A DNA stretch of 64,000 nucleotides from Takakia lepidozioides. Taxonomy: Eukaryota; Streptophyta; Takakiopsida; Takakiales; Takakiaceae. The stretch lies in contig JAKLZA010000009.1 in NCBI GenBank assembly GCA_030704615.1, positions 1-64,000 on the forward strand, in the 5' to 3' direction. A program made the translations under genes and the position numbers. Below the pieces are notes generated by a model. The model was not told where the DNA came from. It searched no databases and saw nothing but the letters and a program-made list of their open reading frames with translations. Below are positions 35,565 through 46,202 of this stretch, piece by piece; position 1 is the first letter of the stretch; each line of letters begins with the position of its first letter.

Positions 35565-36720
35565 GTGGTGAGGCCCAAAACTGGACGATATAAAAACCTC
35601 CCAGGATGGAAAAACGGCGCCGAATTTCCGCCTGGACTTCCTTTGAGGGGGCCCGGATGGAAATTCGGCGGCGAATTTCCATCCGGGGGATGGTCTCTGT
35701 CGGACAGGTGCCGGCCTCTCCCCCCCGAGGCGACTTCGTCCGGGCGTCCTCTGTTGGATATTCGGTGCCGAATTTCTGTCCGGGGGTTGAAATGTGACGG
35801 CCAGGTGCCGGCCTCTCCCCCCTCCCCGACTGCATCCGAACCGCCCCGCACGGAAATTCGGCGTCGTTTTTCCATCCTGGGAGGTTTTTTTATCGTCCAG
35901 TTTTGGGCCTCACCACCCGACCGGACTTCCTTTGAGGGGGCCCGGATGGAAATTCGGCGGCGAATTTCATCCGGGGATGGTCTCTGTCGGACAGGTGCCG
36001 GCCTCTCCGCCCAGGCGACTTCGTTGGGCGTCCTCTGTTGGATATTCGGTGCCGAATTTTCCGTCCCGGGGTTGAAATGTGACGGCCAGGTGCCGGCCTC
36101 TCCCCCCCCCCGACTGCATCCGAATGGCCCCGGATGGAAATTCGGCGCCGTTTTCCCATTTGGGGGAGGTTTTTATGTCGGCCAGTTTTCGGCCTGCCCC
36201 CCCCCCGACACGACTTCCTTTGGGGGGGCCCGGACGGAAATTCGGCGCCGAATCTCCATCATCCGGGGGATGCTCTCTGTCGAACACGCGCCGGCCTCTA
36301 CGCCCGAGGCGACTTCATCCGGGCTTCCCCTGTTGGATATTCGGTGCCGAATTTCCGTCCGGGGGTTGTAATGTGAGGGCCAGGTGGCGGCCTTTCCCCC
36401 GAGCCGACTGCATCCGAACGGCCTCGGATGGAAAATTCGGCGCCGTTTTTCCATCCGGGGAGGTTTTATGTCGGCCAGTTTTCGGCCTGACCCCCCGACA
36501 CGACTTCCTTTGGGGGGATCCGAATGGAAATTCGGCGCTGAATTTCCATCCGGGGGTTGTTCTCTGTCGGACAGGTTCCGGCCTCCTGCCCGAGGCGACT
36601 TCACACGTGCGGCCCCTGCTGGATATTTGGTGCCGAATTTTCATCCGGGGGTAGTAATGTGACGGCACGGTGCCGGCTTCTCCCCTTCATCCGACATCAT
36701 CCGAACGGCCCCCCACTTTC
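35565..36720. repeat. B-type palindrome cluster (GGAAATTCGG half-site)
   Basis: Four higher-order units of about 290 bp, each with three B-type palindromes (half-site GGAAATTCGG, CG or TG centre). Palindromes fall near 35612, 35665, 35766, 35858, 35955, 36050, 36144, 36245, 36347, 36440, 36535 and 36637. Linkers include GGTGCCGGCCTCTCCCCCC and TCGTCCAGTTTTGGGCCTCA. The cluster replaces the methyltransferase half of gene B. Long open frames across it (for example 35565-36371) are repeat translations. Confidence 0.9.
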
Positions 36721-36941
36721 TGACTGCATACCATTGGCAGTTATTGCGCAAAGACCAGGGGCCGCATTCCTGAGACAAGGTTCATTAACACTCTGACTGT
36801 GGATTTTTGAGATAGTTGGCTCCCTGGATTTGGATCAGGCTTCGTCGCTCGGACAAATCGGCACTGCATTCCTTCCCATCGCTGCATCCCCCAGGGAGCT
36901 TGCCCGCACGCCATCCTGGGAGTTTTGTGTGCACATCTCCC

Positions 36942-39900
36942 ATGGCGGAAAACCCGAGCGCTACAGTGTACTGCCCTCCTCACGAGCATAGAGCTTCATT
37001 TCCGTGCAGAGGGGACATCTGCCGGGTGATGGAGAAATATCTGTGCGTTCGATACCACCTGAAACCGGGGTCGGTTTTTCTGGAGGAGGAAAGGAAGGAC
37101 TCAAACGGCGTTGTTGTCGAGAGTATTGTTGTGCTCCACGATGATTTCGGCGATGGCAGGGAATGGCGAGTTCCACCATCGGACAACGTCGTATACAGGG
37201 CTGTTGGGGACTTCATTTGCCCGCCAAATGCACCTTCTATTCTGGCGCCTTCCACGAAACAATCCGCGAATCAGAGAGTGGCTACCTCAAAGAGAGAAGT
37301 ATCCAAACCCATCCATGAAGACGAGTGAGAACCGGGTTGTTCACAACCTGTCCGACTCAGACGAGGTCATGGAAGTTCCGAGGTTGTCTTGGAGATTAGG
37401 CAAGTCCTCAATGGACGTTAGTGGACGAGGGAGTCATATTCCCAGCACGAGCACTGCAGTTCGATCTATTCTTGAAATTCTGCGAGGGCTTCACATGGAG
37501 GGACACCGCTTGGAGCTGGCCGGGCTGGACTACAGCAAGTTTGCAATTAAATCGGTTACATGCCTTCCCGCAGACGTCGATGGTAATATCTTCTTTAAGT
37601 TCCCTCCTCGGACGGACTACTCGAGGGCGTCCGGAATGTTGACAGATATGGATAGAAAACATGATGGTCATCCTTGGTGCGTCACCAAAACCACCAGCAT
37701 GAAGATGCTCGATGGTGTGCGGGTGCGCTACGTTGTTTGTGCGGGTGCGTTGCGGTGTTTCTCCCCAACTTGCTTCCATTTTAAATCCAGAGGTCACAGG
37801 AACGAGACCGATTGGACAAGCACAGCTCATCAACCATTTCGAGCTTCCGAACTCCACATTTAAGTGTGCGCATTGCAAAGAACACCACATTGCATGTCTG
37901 TTTGTAATGCCAAGCAGTTCTATGTGTTGCACCGTTTCCCTGACCTCACCCGAGCTTGCATACACATTGGTTCCCATTGTCACAAATTGGCGAGGGGGAA
38001 CTCGCGGGAGGCTGCCCACGAAGCAGAGCAGCTCGTTCAGGAGGAGGTTAAGTTGAGACCGGGTGCCAAACCCAAACAGATACAGCTCCAAGCCGCCCAT
38101 AAGATGGCCTTGGCCAGAATTATGTCGGAAGACGGCTCCGATAGAGTTCATCTCGATGAGAAGGAAATGGAGGCATTGCTGGAGTCGGTGTCCCACGTAT
38201 GTTCACCGAATGTCCGAAACCACATTGTCTCATGCAAACAGAAAATTGGGCGTGGCTTGGATATGCACTCCATTCTGGAGGTGAAGCGACGATGTGGATA
38301 TGACTACATTCATGGAAGTAGGTTTCCAGGACAAGGGACTGAGGCAGATCGTTGTTTCATATTCAAAATGTCCACGTGTGGACCTGGCAGCGGTGTCGAA
38401 CTGGTCCGACAGGATGACGAGTGGGGACTTGTCAAACAGTTGGGTCATGTTCGACCATATCAAGCGAATTACAAATCACCAGTGGGTGACAATAGGTGCA
38501 CATGTCTACGACACCCACTGCAGGATGCTAATGACAATTGCTATTTGTGAGATGAAAGGAGAGGACACACAATCGGAGATGCTTCTTTGGCAGGGAATAA
38601 ACGAACAGATGGCCAAGGCGGGATTGCCCCTTCCCAATTTCCGTGGTTTCATGGCGGACAACACACAAGCAAATTGGGCTGCCATCCGAAGGGTGTACGG
38701 GCAAGACCCCAATGTTCCCATGGAAGGCAAGGAGAGATCTTGTGGGTTCCATTTTCTGCAGAGCCTTTCGCAGTACACAACCAGGCTCGTGGCGCCAGAT
38801 TTCAGAGAGGAGCACCGTTCCATGTGTCTTGCGTGGAAGTGCGCTCCCACCTTGGATGATGCAGAGACACAATTTGCATGTATACGGGCTTGGTGGACAT
38901 TGTCAGGTGCTGTAAGGAAATCAGACGAGGGAGCAATGGTCAGTTGGCTAGCATGGTGACATTATTGTTTCCTCCAGTTTGGCGACTATATGCGGGAGGT
39001 GAGTTGCACGAATTCGCGTCCCGTTGAATATTATTCTTGGCATTATTTGTAACTTGCTTGTAACCTCAACATGTGCTTGTGCAGGAAATGTGTCTCGACT
39101 CCGACACCGACATGCCCACGACAAACATGGCCGAATCAGTGCATTCTTCCTGGCGTGCCTCCTCTGCGGCGCATCTGGTGGACATCCTCACTGCCACAAC
39201 GGAGGACATTGTGAGGTTAATTATGCAGCAATGCAGGTACAACGAGTTCTTGAAAGGGAAACAGTGGGGCTTGGGGCCGGACAGGCAGGAAATGCTGATG
39301 CGGACTCCAGATCGAAGAATCCTCGGAAGTGGGCGGCGGCCTTGCGAGAGGGCCTTCGGGACACGCCATTGCTTCGAAGAGGCCAACATTTGGAAGGAGA
39401 TGTTCATACCCGTCCAGTGAGACGAAGACTTGACGAGGCACCTGGCGGGGAAGAGGATTCATGGCGAGCTGACAAGAATATTCGCACGCTCCCTCGTGGT
39501 CCCGTGATGTTGCCCGAGGAGGTCTCGTCGAGCACCGCAAGTCCTGCACGTTCAAGATCGCCATCTCATTTGAGCATAGGGCACGTGCCCGAGGAACATA
39601 ACGAGCCATCTGTAGTAACGCAGTACAACATACCCATTGTGGAGACAAGAGTGTCGGAGTCACAGTGGAGAATTGCAAAGACATTGCCGACATTTCGAGG
39701 GAAGTGCTGCGCCATTCGGGTAGATACGAGAGCACATTGTGGTGAGATGATTTGGAGGAACCCACACGGTGCTGTACCTGCACCTTGTTTCAGCGGCAGA
39801 TTTTTTACTCCCACATTTGCTCACGCCACAACGCAGACGTTTTGGTTCTGTAGGCACGACATAATGACCTATGTATTTGGCAAGCCCAAGTACGAGATTC

Positions 39901-40499
39901 AGGGAATGCCGGAGCCTCCGGGCGTCTGGCCTGTTGCACTGGGTTGCAGCCTCTCTCAGGATGAGGCGGATGCTCTATCTGCAGCAGGATTTCGAATGGT
40001 GCAACGCACAGACGTCCCGGCCCACGCATTTCCAGTTCCTCAGACCCAGCCATTGCAGACTGCTCGGTCCAGTAGAGACGGATTGGACAATTCTGCACAT
40101 CCCACAATACGATTCGGAAGAGTGAAGAGACGACACCCTCCCAACAAGTTGAATGAGACTCGGATTGCCAATGCTCTTGGGATGGCTTGCACTATTCAGA
40201 GCTCTGTGGACATACCTCCACCCGGCCTTGGGCGTGTTTATCGGATGGCAACGGCCGGCTCGGCTGTACGCGACGATGTATACACAATTACGATTGGAGT
40301 GGAGCCGACTTGCAATTGTAAGGACTTCTCGTTGATGGAAGCAAAAAAGGGTTCAAAGTATTGTCCGTGCAAGCATCTGTATTACATTTACCTGAAGAGG
40401 TTGAGGATGAACGTGACTATTGATGACTTTATTCATGCACCGGCGTTGAGCGTGAACGAACTGCACAATCTCCTCCTTAGGGATTCCAGAAATCATTGA
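36942..40499 (+). pseudogene. MULE-type transposase with SWIM zinc finger, copy B
   Basis: N-terminal region with RYHLKPGSVFLEEE and SIVVLHDDFGDGREW; then MLDGVRVRYVVCAGALRC and HFKSRGHRNETDW, a Cys/His-type DNA-binding segment as in FLYWCH/MuDR-like N termini. A second Cys cluster (CAHCKEHH) follows. Transposase core: WVMFDHIKRI, AICEMKGEDT, FMADNTQANWAAIRRVYG and CGFHF. After an intron (38999-39084) come MPTTNMAESVHSSW, a polar linker, and SWIM finger CNCKDF...YCPCKHLYYIYL ending at TGA 40497. Breaks: a frame change near 37325 (or intron), near 37860, near 38430 and near 39400, and TGA at 38957 where copy A has a Trp codon. Likely inactive. Confidence 0.85.
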
Positions 40500-40630
40500 T
40501 GGGGCAAAGGGAATCCTCCATATGGATATTTTCAATTGCATTTTCATGTATCAGACTTTTTTTTGCAGTGTAATGAAATGCACCCCAAAACTCCTGGAAT
40601 GAGGCAATATTCCATTCAAACTGAGATCCA

Positions 40631-41284
40631 ACAGAAGCAGTTGTGGGGCCATTTCTGGAAAAATGGCGCCGAATTTCTCTATTTTGGGCCGAAAACTGGC
40701 TAAGTCCCAACATGCACTGGTACCCCTGTGTTTGGAAAAATGGCGCCGAATTTCCCTATTTTGGGCCGAAAACTGGCTAAGTCCGAACATGCTCGGGAAC
40801 GATGTCTGGAAAAATGGCGCCGAATTTCCAGTTACATGGCCCAGAACTGCCCAACATCTGTGCAATCCCCGGCACCATGTACCGAAATTCGGCGCCACAT
40901 TTCCAAATTTTGGGCTTACACACCTGTCATGAGGGGACCTATAGCCGCGGAATTCGGCACCATTTTTCGCCAGAGAGACCTATTACCGCGAAATACGTCG
41001 CGATTCTTTCCGGTTACGGACCCTATTACGGCGAAATTCGGCACCATTTTTGCACATGTCGCTGGGAATTGGCATGAGCGGAAGACGAAATATCATGAGC
41101 ACAACTCTCAAAACTACAATTTCCCCTTCAAGGTGTCGAATAATATATTTGTTTTTTCTGACACATTCCATTAAATTAATGTTTTATAATGTTTTTTATT
41201 TTCGAAATTTGTACTTTTGCTCATGAAAACCGATTGTCTTGCTACTCCGCTCATGCCGCTCATGCTCATGAAATAGCTAACCTC
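40631..41284 (-). repeat. Right terminal inverted repeat of element B
   Basis: Inverted copy of 31871-32252, longer because GCCGAAAACTGGCTAAGTCC units with GGCGCCGAATTTCC half-palindromes are repeated three times (40670-40830). Ends GCTCATGAAATAGCTAACCTC. Confidence 0.88.
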
Positions 41285-41743
41285 GTTGGCTAACAAGGAT
41301 GACCGTGTATGATATCCCAAAATTTGTCATCAAACTCTTGTTCATTTACATATATTTGTCTAAGACTGTGCGCCAAGATTTCTGGGATTCGCTGTTATTT
41401 TTAAATATTGAAACCGTTCTAATAAAGAACACGTCGTTTATTTTGGGCGACACACGTCAGACATCGATAACTGAATACGAACAGCTGTACACTAATTGTT
41501 GGCATGTGCACTAATAAGGGAACGACTATGTGTAACGGTCACGCGAGAGGGAATCTGATGCTTCTAGAGACAAGCAACAACGCACGCAATCCCGCAAGAA
41601 ATCGGGAGTCACTTCGTTTTTCTACTTTTCGCGCTTAGAGGGAGAGTGGTAGTCAAGCTGGAGAGGGTTCCTTCTACAATACGAAAGAGAAGAAAGTCTC
41701 TTTATTTTACTTCCCTAGAGAGAGACGCAGAGCAAGAGAAGAA
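41285..41743. other. Gap between element B and gene E
   Basis: AT-rich to 41500. Around 41520-41740 there is purine-rich sequence with GAGAGAGACGCAGAG just before the presumed start of gene E, consistent with a 5' UTR. No gene is supported. Confidence 0.4.
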
Positions 41744-44520
41744 ATGACGAGGCGTCGTTTGTTGGAGAACACAGGGCCAAGGCAACAGGTGAACGCGGAG
41801 ACTGATTCACAAGAGTAGACCGAGACTGAGGCAGCGGCTTTGACACAGTCGGCGATAACAGTGCGCGTTGGAAACCAGCCTGTGGATGCAGAGATGACTC
41901 GCAGGGAAACTAAAGGAGGTGGAAGTACGAGGAACGCTGAACCGAGAGAAGGTCCAGAAACCCTAGAGCAGACAGAAATTCCAGCAGATGTGAGAGGGAA
42001 GAGGAAAGCTGCAAAAGGGGTCCAATTTCAAAACCTAAGAAGGCGCCAGTAAGTTTTCTCTAACTTACATTTCATTGTTGAAGATCTGCGTAGAGATTGA
42101 GTGGAATGTCCCAGAAAGGGATTGTCGCTACCGACCATCACCACGAAACAACGGTGATTTGCTTTCTATTCCTCTGTTAAGGGTTTACCGCACAATGAGT
42201 GGGTGACTGACGGTACCGTCATTCACCGTTGTTCAGATCATACAGTCTGTCTGATTGCCTTTCAAGTAGTCCTTCCTCTTCCCTTCTTTAGCAGGAACAT
42301 GTGATTGAAGTCTATTGAATTGCGAGCGTCGTTAACGCCATTCGATTCTCCTCATGAGATTTATTTACCTATGTGTTTGAAGAGAGAGTGAGGGTCGGCA
42401 TATTCAGTCATAATGTATTGCAATGCATTTTCTTTGTATGAGGTTGAATAAATAGAGAAGTGGAAAGGCGGTACCGCCAATCAAAGATTTGAAGACCATA
42501 CTGTAGATTCAGGTAGAATATCGATTGGAAAGTACTCTCGACATAGACAGGAAACCGTGAATGCTTGCGACGGTAATCACAATGGAGTCAATCTGAATAA
42601 TCTGCACTTACTGTCCGCCCTAAACTATACTGAATGTCGTTGCCACCAATCACTTACACATATATGTCATTACACAACACCGATCCGACAGGTCCTTATC
42701 TTTTGTGATTGTCGTTAACGCCGTTCGCTATCGCTCTCGCTTTTGTTTTGAATTCGGCAAGATCAGCTTTGCTTGTGTAGATGGTTCTGAATTTGTTTCA
42801 CACCATTCATAGTGAGTTTCTTCGAGACAAAGTGATGGTCGTTACCGCCGTTCACTATTTGCAAATTACTCAGTCAGATTTGAATGGCATCGTGCAGAAA
42901 ACTGTGAGGTCCAAGCCTACAGGATCAGAGGGGAAAGGATCTGGAGATGGGGACGAGTCTGGAAAAAGCTCAGAGAATACAGATGAAGCAGATGAATCTG
43001 AAGTGCACTACCTTGACAAGGTGAAAGAACTCATGTCATTCCAGAAGGTAAACTCTCGGGAGGTTATAAGGGACATGCTCGTATCTGGAGGGCGTCTGGA
43101 CATCCCTCTGTGCCGGATGATATCTATGCCTGTTGTCCGTCCACCTCTTTCCCATGACATAACAAAATTGGAGAGTGATTTTGTGCATGGATACAGACTT
43201 GGTGCACAAGTTTTTTATGTGTCACTGACGGATATAAATGGGAAAAGCACATTAGTGTCTCCAGAGATCAGTGATAACTAGGATGAGTGCTGGAAAGAAG
43301 CCAATGAGGAGTTCGAGCTGGGCCTCATGATGGGAAAGAACACCCAGCAATTCTGCAACCACATGTTCTACGTCTGGGACGGCAACCACCGATTGCTGGC
43401 ATGGATGGGATACATCCAGAAACACCATGCGAAAGACAAAGACAAGCATGTTGTTGTGGAGGCAATGGTTTTGGATCCAAGAAACAACATCGCTAGGCTT
43501 CTTACAGCTATGCACGACGTGAACAAGTAAGTCATCCTAGAGATTTCATTCCCTCTATAGTGTCTTGTTAATCCCAAAAAAAACAGTGTTAAGGAATGCA
43601 ATGTTTCCAATGTTTTTGCAGATCGACAGAGAAATCGCATGTGACAACAAGCTTGGTCCACACACTATTCCGAATTCAGAGGATTGGTCTGATGAAGCTG
43701 GATGATTTTCGGACAGTACTCCCCCCCAATATAATCAACAAGTGCGAAACAGGAAGAGCTGCAGGCACTTGGTATTCTTTGACTCGAGAGGCCTTTCTGG
43801 AGTACATATATGCGGTAAGCCCGAGTCTGTACTCAGTTTACTTTTCGAATACATGTTTGTAGTCCCTTCGGTGTTAATCACTATTTGAATCAATGCAGCT
43901 AGAACTGGCAGAGGCAGCTGAGAAGGGAAAATCCGAATATTACCGCACTACACCAGAGGAACTAAGGACATCAAAGGGTGTGGAAGCAGCAATAAAAAAG
44001 GAGTTTGAAATGCGAAGAACCAAATTGATGTCTGCCTTCGAAAAGCAGCTTAGATCCTGGACTTGGTTCTGAGTTCCTTCAGCAGATCAAATCTCACTAA
44101 GACAAGCATGTGCATCCGGAGATGCAGCAGGAGAAATTGCACCGGCTAGCCGTATCCATGGTCGACCCACAAACAAAAATAAGGTGGCTGGAGATATGGA
44201 ACTCAGATTAGACAATAAAGGACTTGAATCAGTTCCCAAAAAGCACCATACAGCCTGGCACAAAGGTGGAAGGAATCAGTGATTTGGTGTTTGATAACTA
44301 GCTCTACAAGGCTACATTTTGGAGTCAGGTGTGTATTCAAATAAGCCGTTTTCTTTTCTTCAATTATGTGATGAGTATCTTATTTGCAATACTGACAAAT
44401 ATACAATTTGCAGCTCGAAAAGCGCGTCGTCATTGTGCTGGATCAGACTTTGAAGGACTTGAACATTTCGATTGTTTCCCCTCCCCAAATGTCATTGGAG
44501 GCATACATAAGGAAGTGGGG
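41744..44520 (+). pseudogene. Gene E: divergent ParB-family copy, truncated
   Basis: Probable first exon 41744-42048 (ATG, an in-frame TAG at 41816, donor CCA|GTAAGT). Second exon about 42840-43527: IPLCRMISMPVVRPPLSHD, DFVHGYRLGAQVFYVSL, an in-frame TAG at 43279, then HMFYVWDGNHRLLAWMGYI (about 43372-43404). Next exons start near 43621 (STEKSHVTTSLVHTLFRIQRIG) and 43900 (LELAEAAEKGK); degenerate remains follow to 44520, where EAYIRKWG matches exon 6 of A and C (DYVTRF/DYVTRY). At that point GGCTGCTATTTCATGAGC begins and the gene stops, so its methyltransferase half is missing. Sequence identity to A, B and C is low outside motifs. Confidence 0.75.
42110..42870. repeat. E-type palindromes (CGAATGGCGT / TGAATGACGG half-sites, TA centre)
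   Basis: Sites near 42125, 42214, 42322, 42467, 42560, 42640, 42716 and 42848, about 80-100 bp apart, inside the long presumed first intron of gene E. The clearest are TGACTGACGG-TA-CCGTCATTCA at 42204 and the site at 42312-42333 with GTCGT-TA-ACGCC core. Confidence 0.8.
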
Positions 44521-44613
44521 GGCTGCTATTTCATGAGCGGCATGAGCATGAGCGGAAAAAAAAAAAACATGAGCAGACCATTGTGAGTCTACGGAAATAG
44601 GGTTAGGAGGCAC
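44517..44613 (+). repeat. Direct repeat 1 with transposon-end motif GCTATTTCATGAGC
   Basis: About 97 bp nearly identical to 45907-46002. It starts with the same GCTATTTCATGAGC as the ends of element B, continues with CATGAGC repeats and a poly-A run, and cuts gene E in exon 6. Confidence 0.88.
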
Positions 44614-45906
44614 AGACTTTGCCATTGGCAGCCAAATGCGCATGATTTGATAGTAATGTGCCAACGACTGTGGAGGACTAAATTCCTTCCAAGCCAAATC
44701 CAAGACAATGGGAATTTGGTTGAAGGGCATAATCATAGCCCGACCTCCCGTGCAGCAGGAGTTCTAGGTGGGTTAAAAGCAGCATTCCCCCATACCTCAG
44801 GCTGTGGTGGCTGTGGTGTGGCTGTAGTAACAACAGGGTCAGCTACTGGCACAGTGACTTGTTGTGGTGTTGGTGGCACTGGCTCTTGTATCATTGGCAT
44901 CTCTTGCACCCCCTGCGAAGAAGACTGAAAAGCCAAAGTTCTCGCTTGTAAATAAGAAGCCATCAGTTGCTCCTCAGGTACAAAGACTATCTTGTCAATA
45001 TTTGATGTCAGGTCCTCTACCTGAGTCTGCAGGCCGTCTACATTCTCTTGTAGCTCCGCTATTCTACTATAGACATTGTCTATAGACATTGTCTATAGTA
45101 GTTGTGGCAATGTTCTGCACTTGCAGTCTGAGCTCATTCATCTCACTTTGGGTGAGCTTTCGTGGTGCTTTGCCTTCCACCGGTCCTTGTGCTAACCAGA
45201 CCTGCATAAGGTGGTTATCCACCAAGTTGCTTGTGGCACCCCTGAGAGTCTGCTCCTCCTTGAGCCTGTACACATCTATCTGCTGCTGTAAAGCCTCCAT
45301 GCGCTTCGCATGAGGTTCAACCAAACTCGCATATGCAGCAGCCAGATTATTGGCTTCCTTCCAAGCCTTGTTAGCCACAGAGAGTTCATTTCTATTGGAC
45401 ATGAGCGTTTGTTGCAATTCCAGGATGTACCTCTCTTGGTTAGCTTCAACCTGCCTGTATTGCTTGAAAGTATTCTCATTGCGAAAGATTGTATTTTTCA
45501 TATCGACAATGAGTTTCGTTTGCTCGACATTCTCTACCTCTGCCTTCGTACATCTTTCCGCTTGACTGTTAATTTCTATTGTAGCTTGGTCAAGCGTAGT
45601 TGTGAGTGTAGCACATTGTATGGCCATCTTGTCATGCACTGTCTGCAACTCCGTATGTAGTGCATTCACTTCTTGCAACTTGCTTTCATGCTTTACCTGC
45701 ATTTGGTATAGCTGTTGCTTATGTGCTTCGTGCAACTGGTCTTGCGCGAGGCCTGCCTCAATCAATTGTTCCTTGGCCAATTGTAAAGCAGCTTTTGTAC
45801 TCTCTAAGTCTTATTGTTTCTTGAGAGTGACCTCTTCATCGACCTTGTTTGCACACTCAGTGGCAAGTCGAGCCTCAAACTCCTTTCTGAGTTCCTCCCT
45901 CAAAGC
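44614..45906 (-). other. Captured coiled-coil fragment of the Ty3-type element
   Basis: Inverted counterpart of about 21080-22345 in the 10.8-kb element. Open blocks on the minus strand: 45780-45067 (237 aa coiled coil with KQLTQSEMNELRLQVQNIA-like end) and 45089-44733 (ends Pro/Gln/Val-rich). Here the coiled coil is open over a stretch that is broken in the 10.8-kb element, so this copy descends from a less damaged relative. Bounded on both sides by the 96-bp direct repeat and not by LTRs. Confidence 0.85.
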
Positions 45907-46002
45907 GGGGGCTGCTATTTCATGAGCGGCATGAGCATGAGCGGAAAAAAAAAAAGCATGAGCAGACCATTGTGAGTCCACGGAAATAGGGTTAGGAGGC
46001 AC
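45907..46002 (+). repeat. Direct repeat 2 / presumed left end of element C
   Basis: Second copy of the 44517-44613 repeat, 200 bp downstream (in gene sense) of the stop codon of gene C. Because the motif matches the termini of element B, it is probably a terminal repeat of the transposon that carries gene C. No matching right end was found up to 59 kb. Confidence 0.8.
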
Positions 46003-46202
46003 GGAAATAGGGTCAAGTGAAGTTGGAATGTGGCACCAGTGGACTTGAAATGCAACATTTTATTGCAAATTTTGTGGCAAGCCACGTCTATACAAGTGTG
46101 TTCTAACTGTCATAGCCGGAATGGGCACTACTCTCCTACACCCTCCGAGGAACTTGCCCCACCTTCTTCCTCATGCCCCTCATCCCCCTCGTCCTCCGAG
46201 CT

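Larger units (their letters stand above)
31871..41284 (+). mobile_element. TIR element B: MULE-type DNA transposon carrying a ParB-family gene and a transposase gene (9.4 kb)
   Basis: Bounded by long imperfect inverted repeats (31871-32252 and 40631-41284). Inside are the B copy of the ParB-family gene, a palindrome cluster and a MULE/SWIM transposase gene, both genes on the + strand. The termini read GAGGTT(T/A)GCTATTTCATGAGC, followed by more CATGAGC repeats. I see no 9-10-bp target duplication: 31862-31870 and 41285-41293 do not match, so ends may be a few bases off or the duplication has decayed. Confidence 0.8.

Noticed and set aside
35565-36654. 268-aa and 191-aa open frames
   Set aside because: Repeat translations of the B-type cluster; equivalent frames exist in other phases and on the opposite strand.
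36816-36941. Start of the copy B transposase at 36816
   Set aside because: The frame is open, but the first part resembles linker sequence; the ATG at 36942 is closer to recognisable coding sequence. The start is uncertain.
31862-41293. Target-site duplication of element B
   Set aside because: The nine bases outside each presumed end do not match, so I do not claim one.
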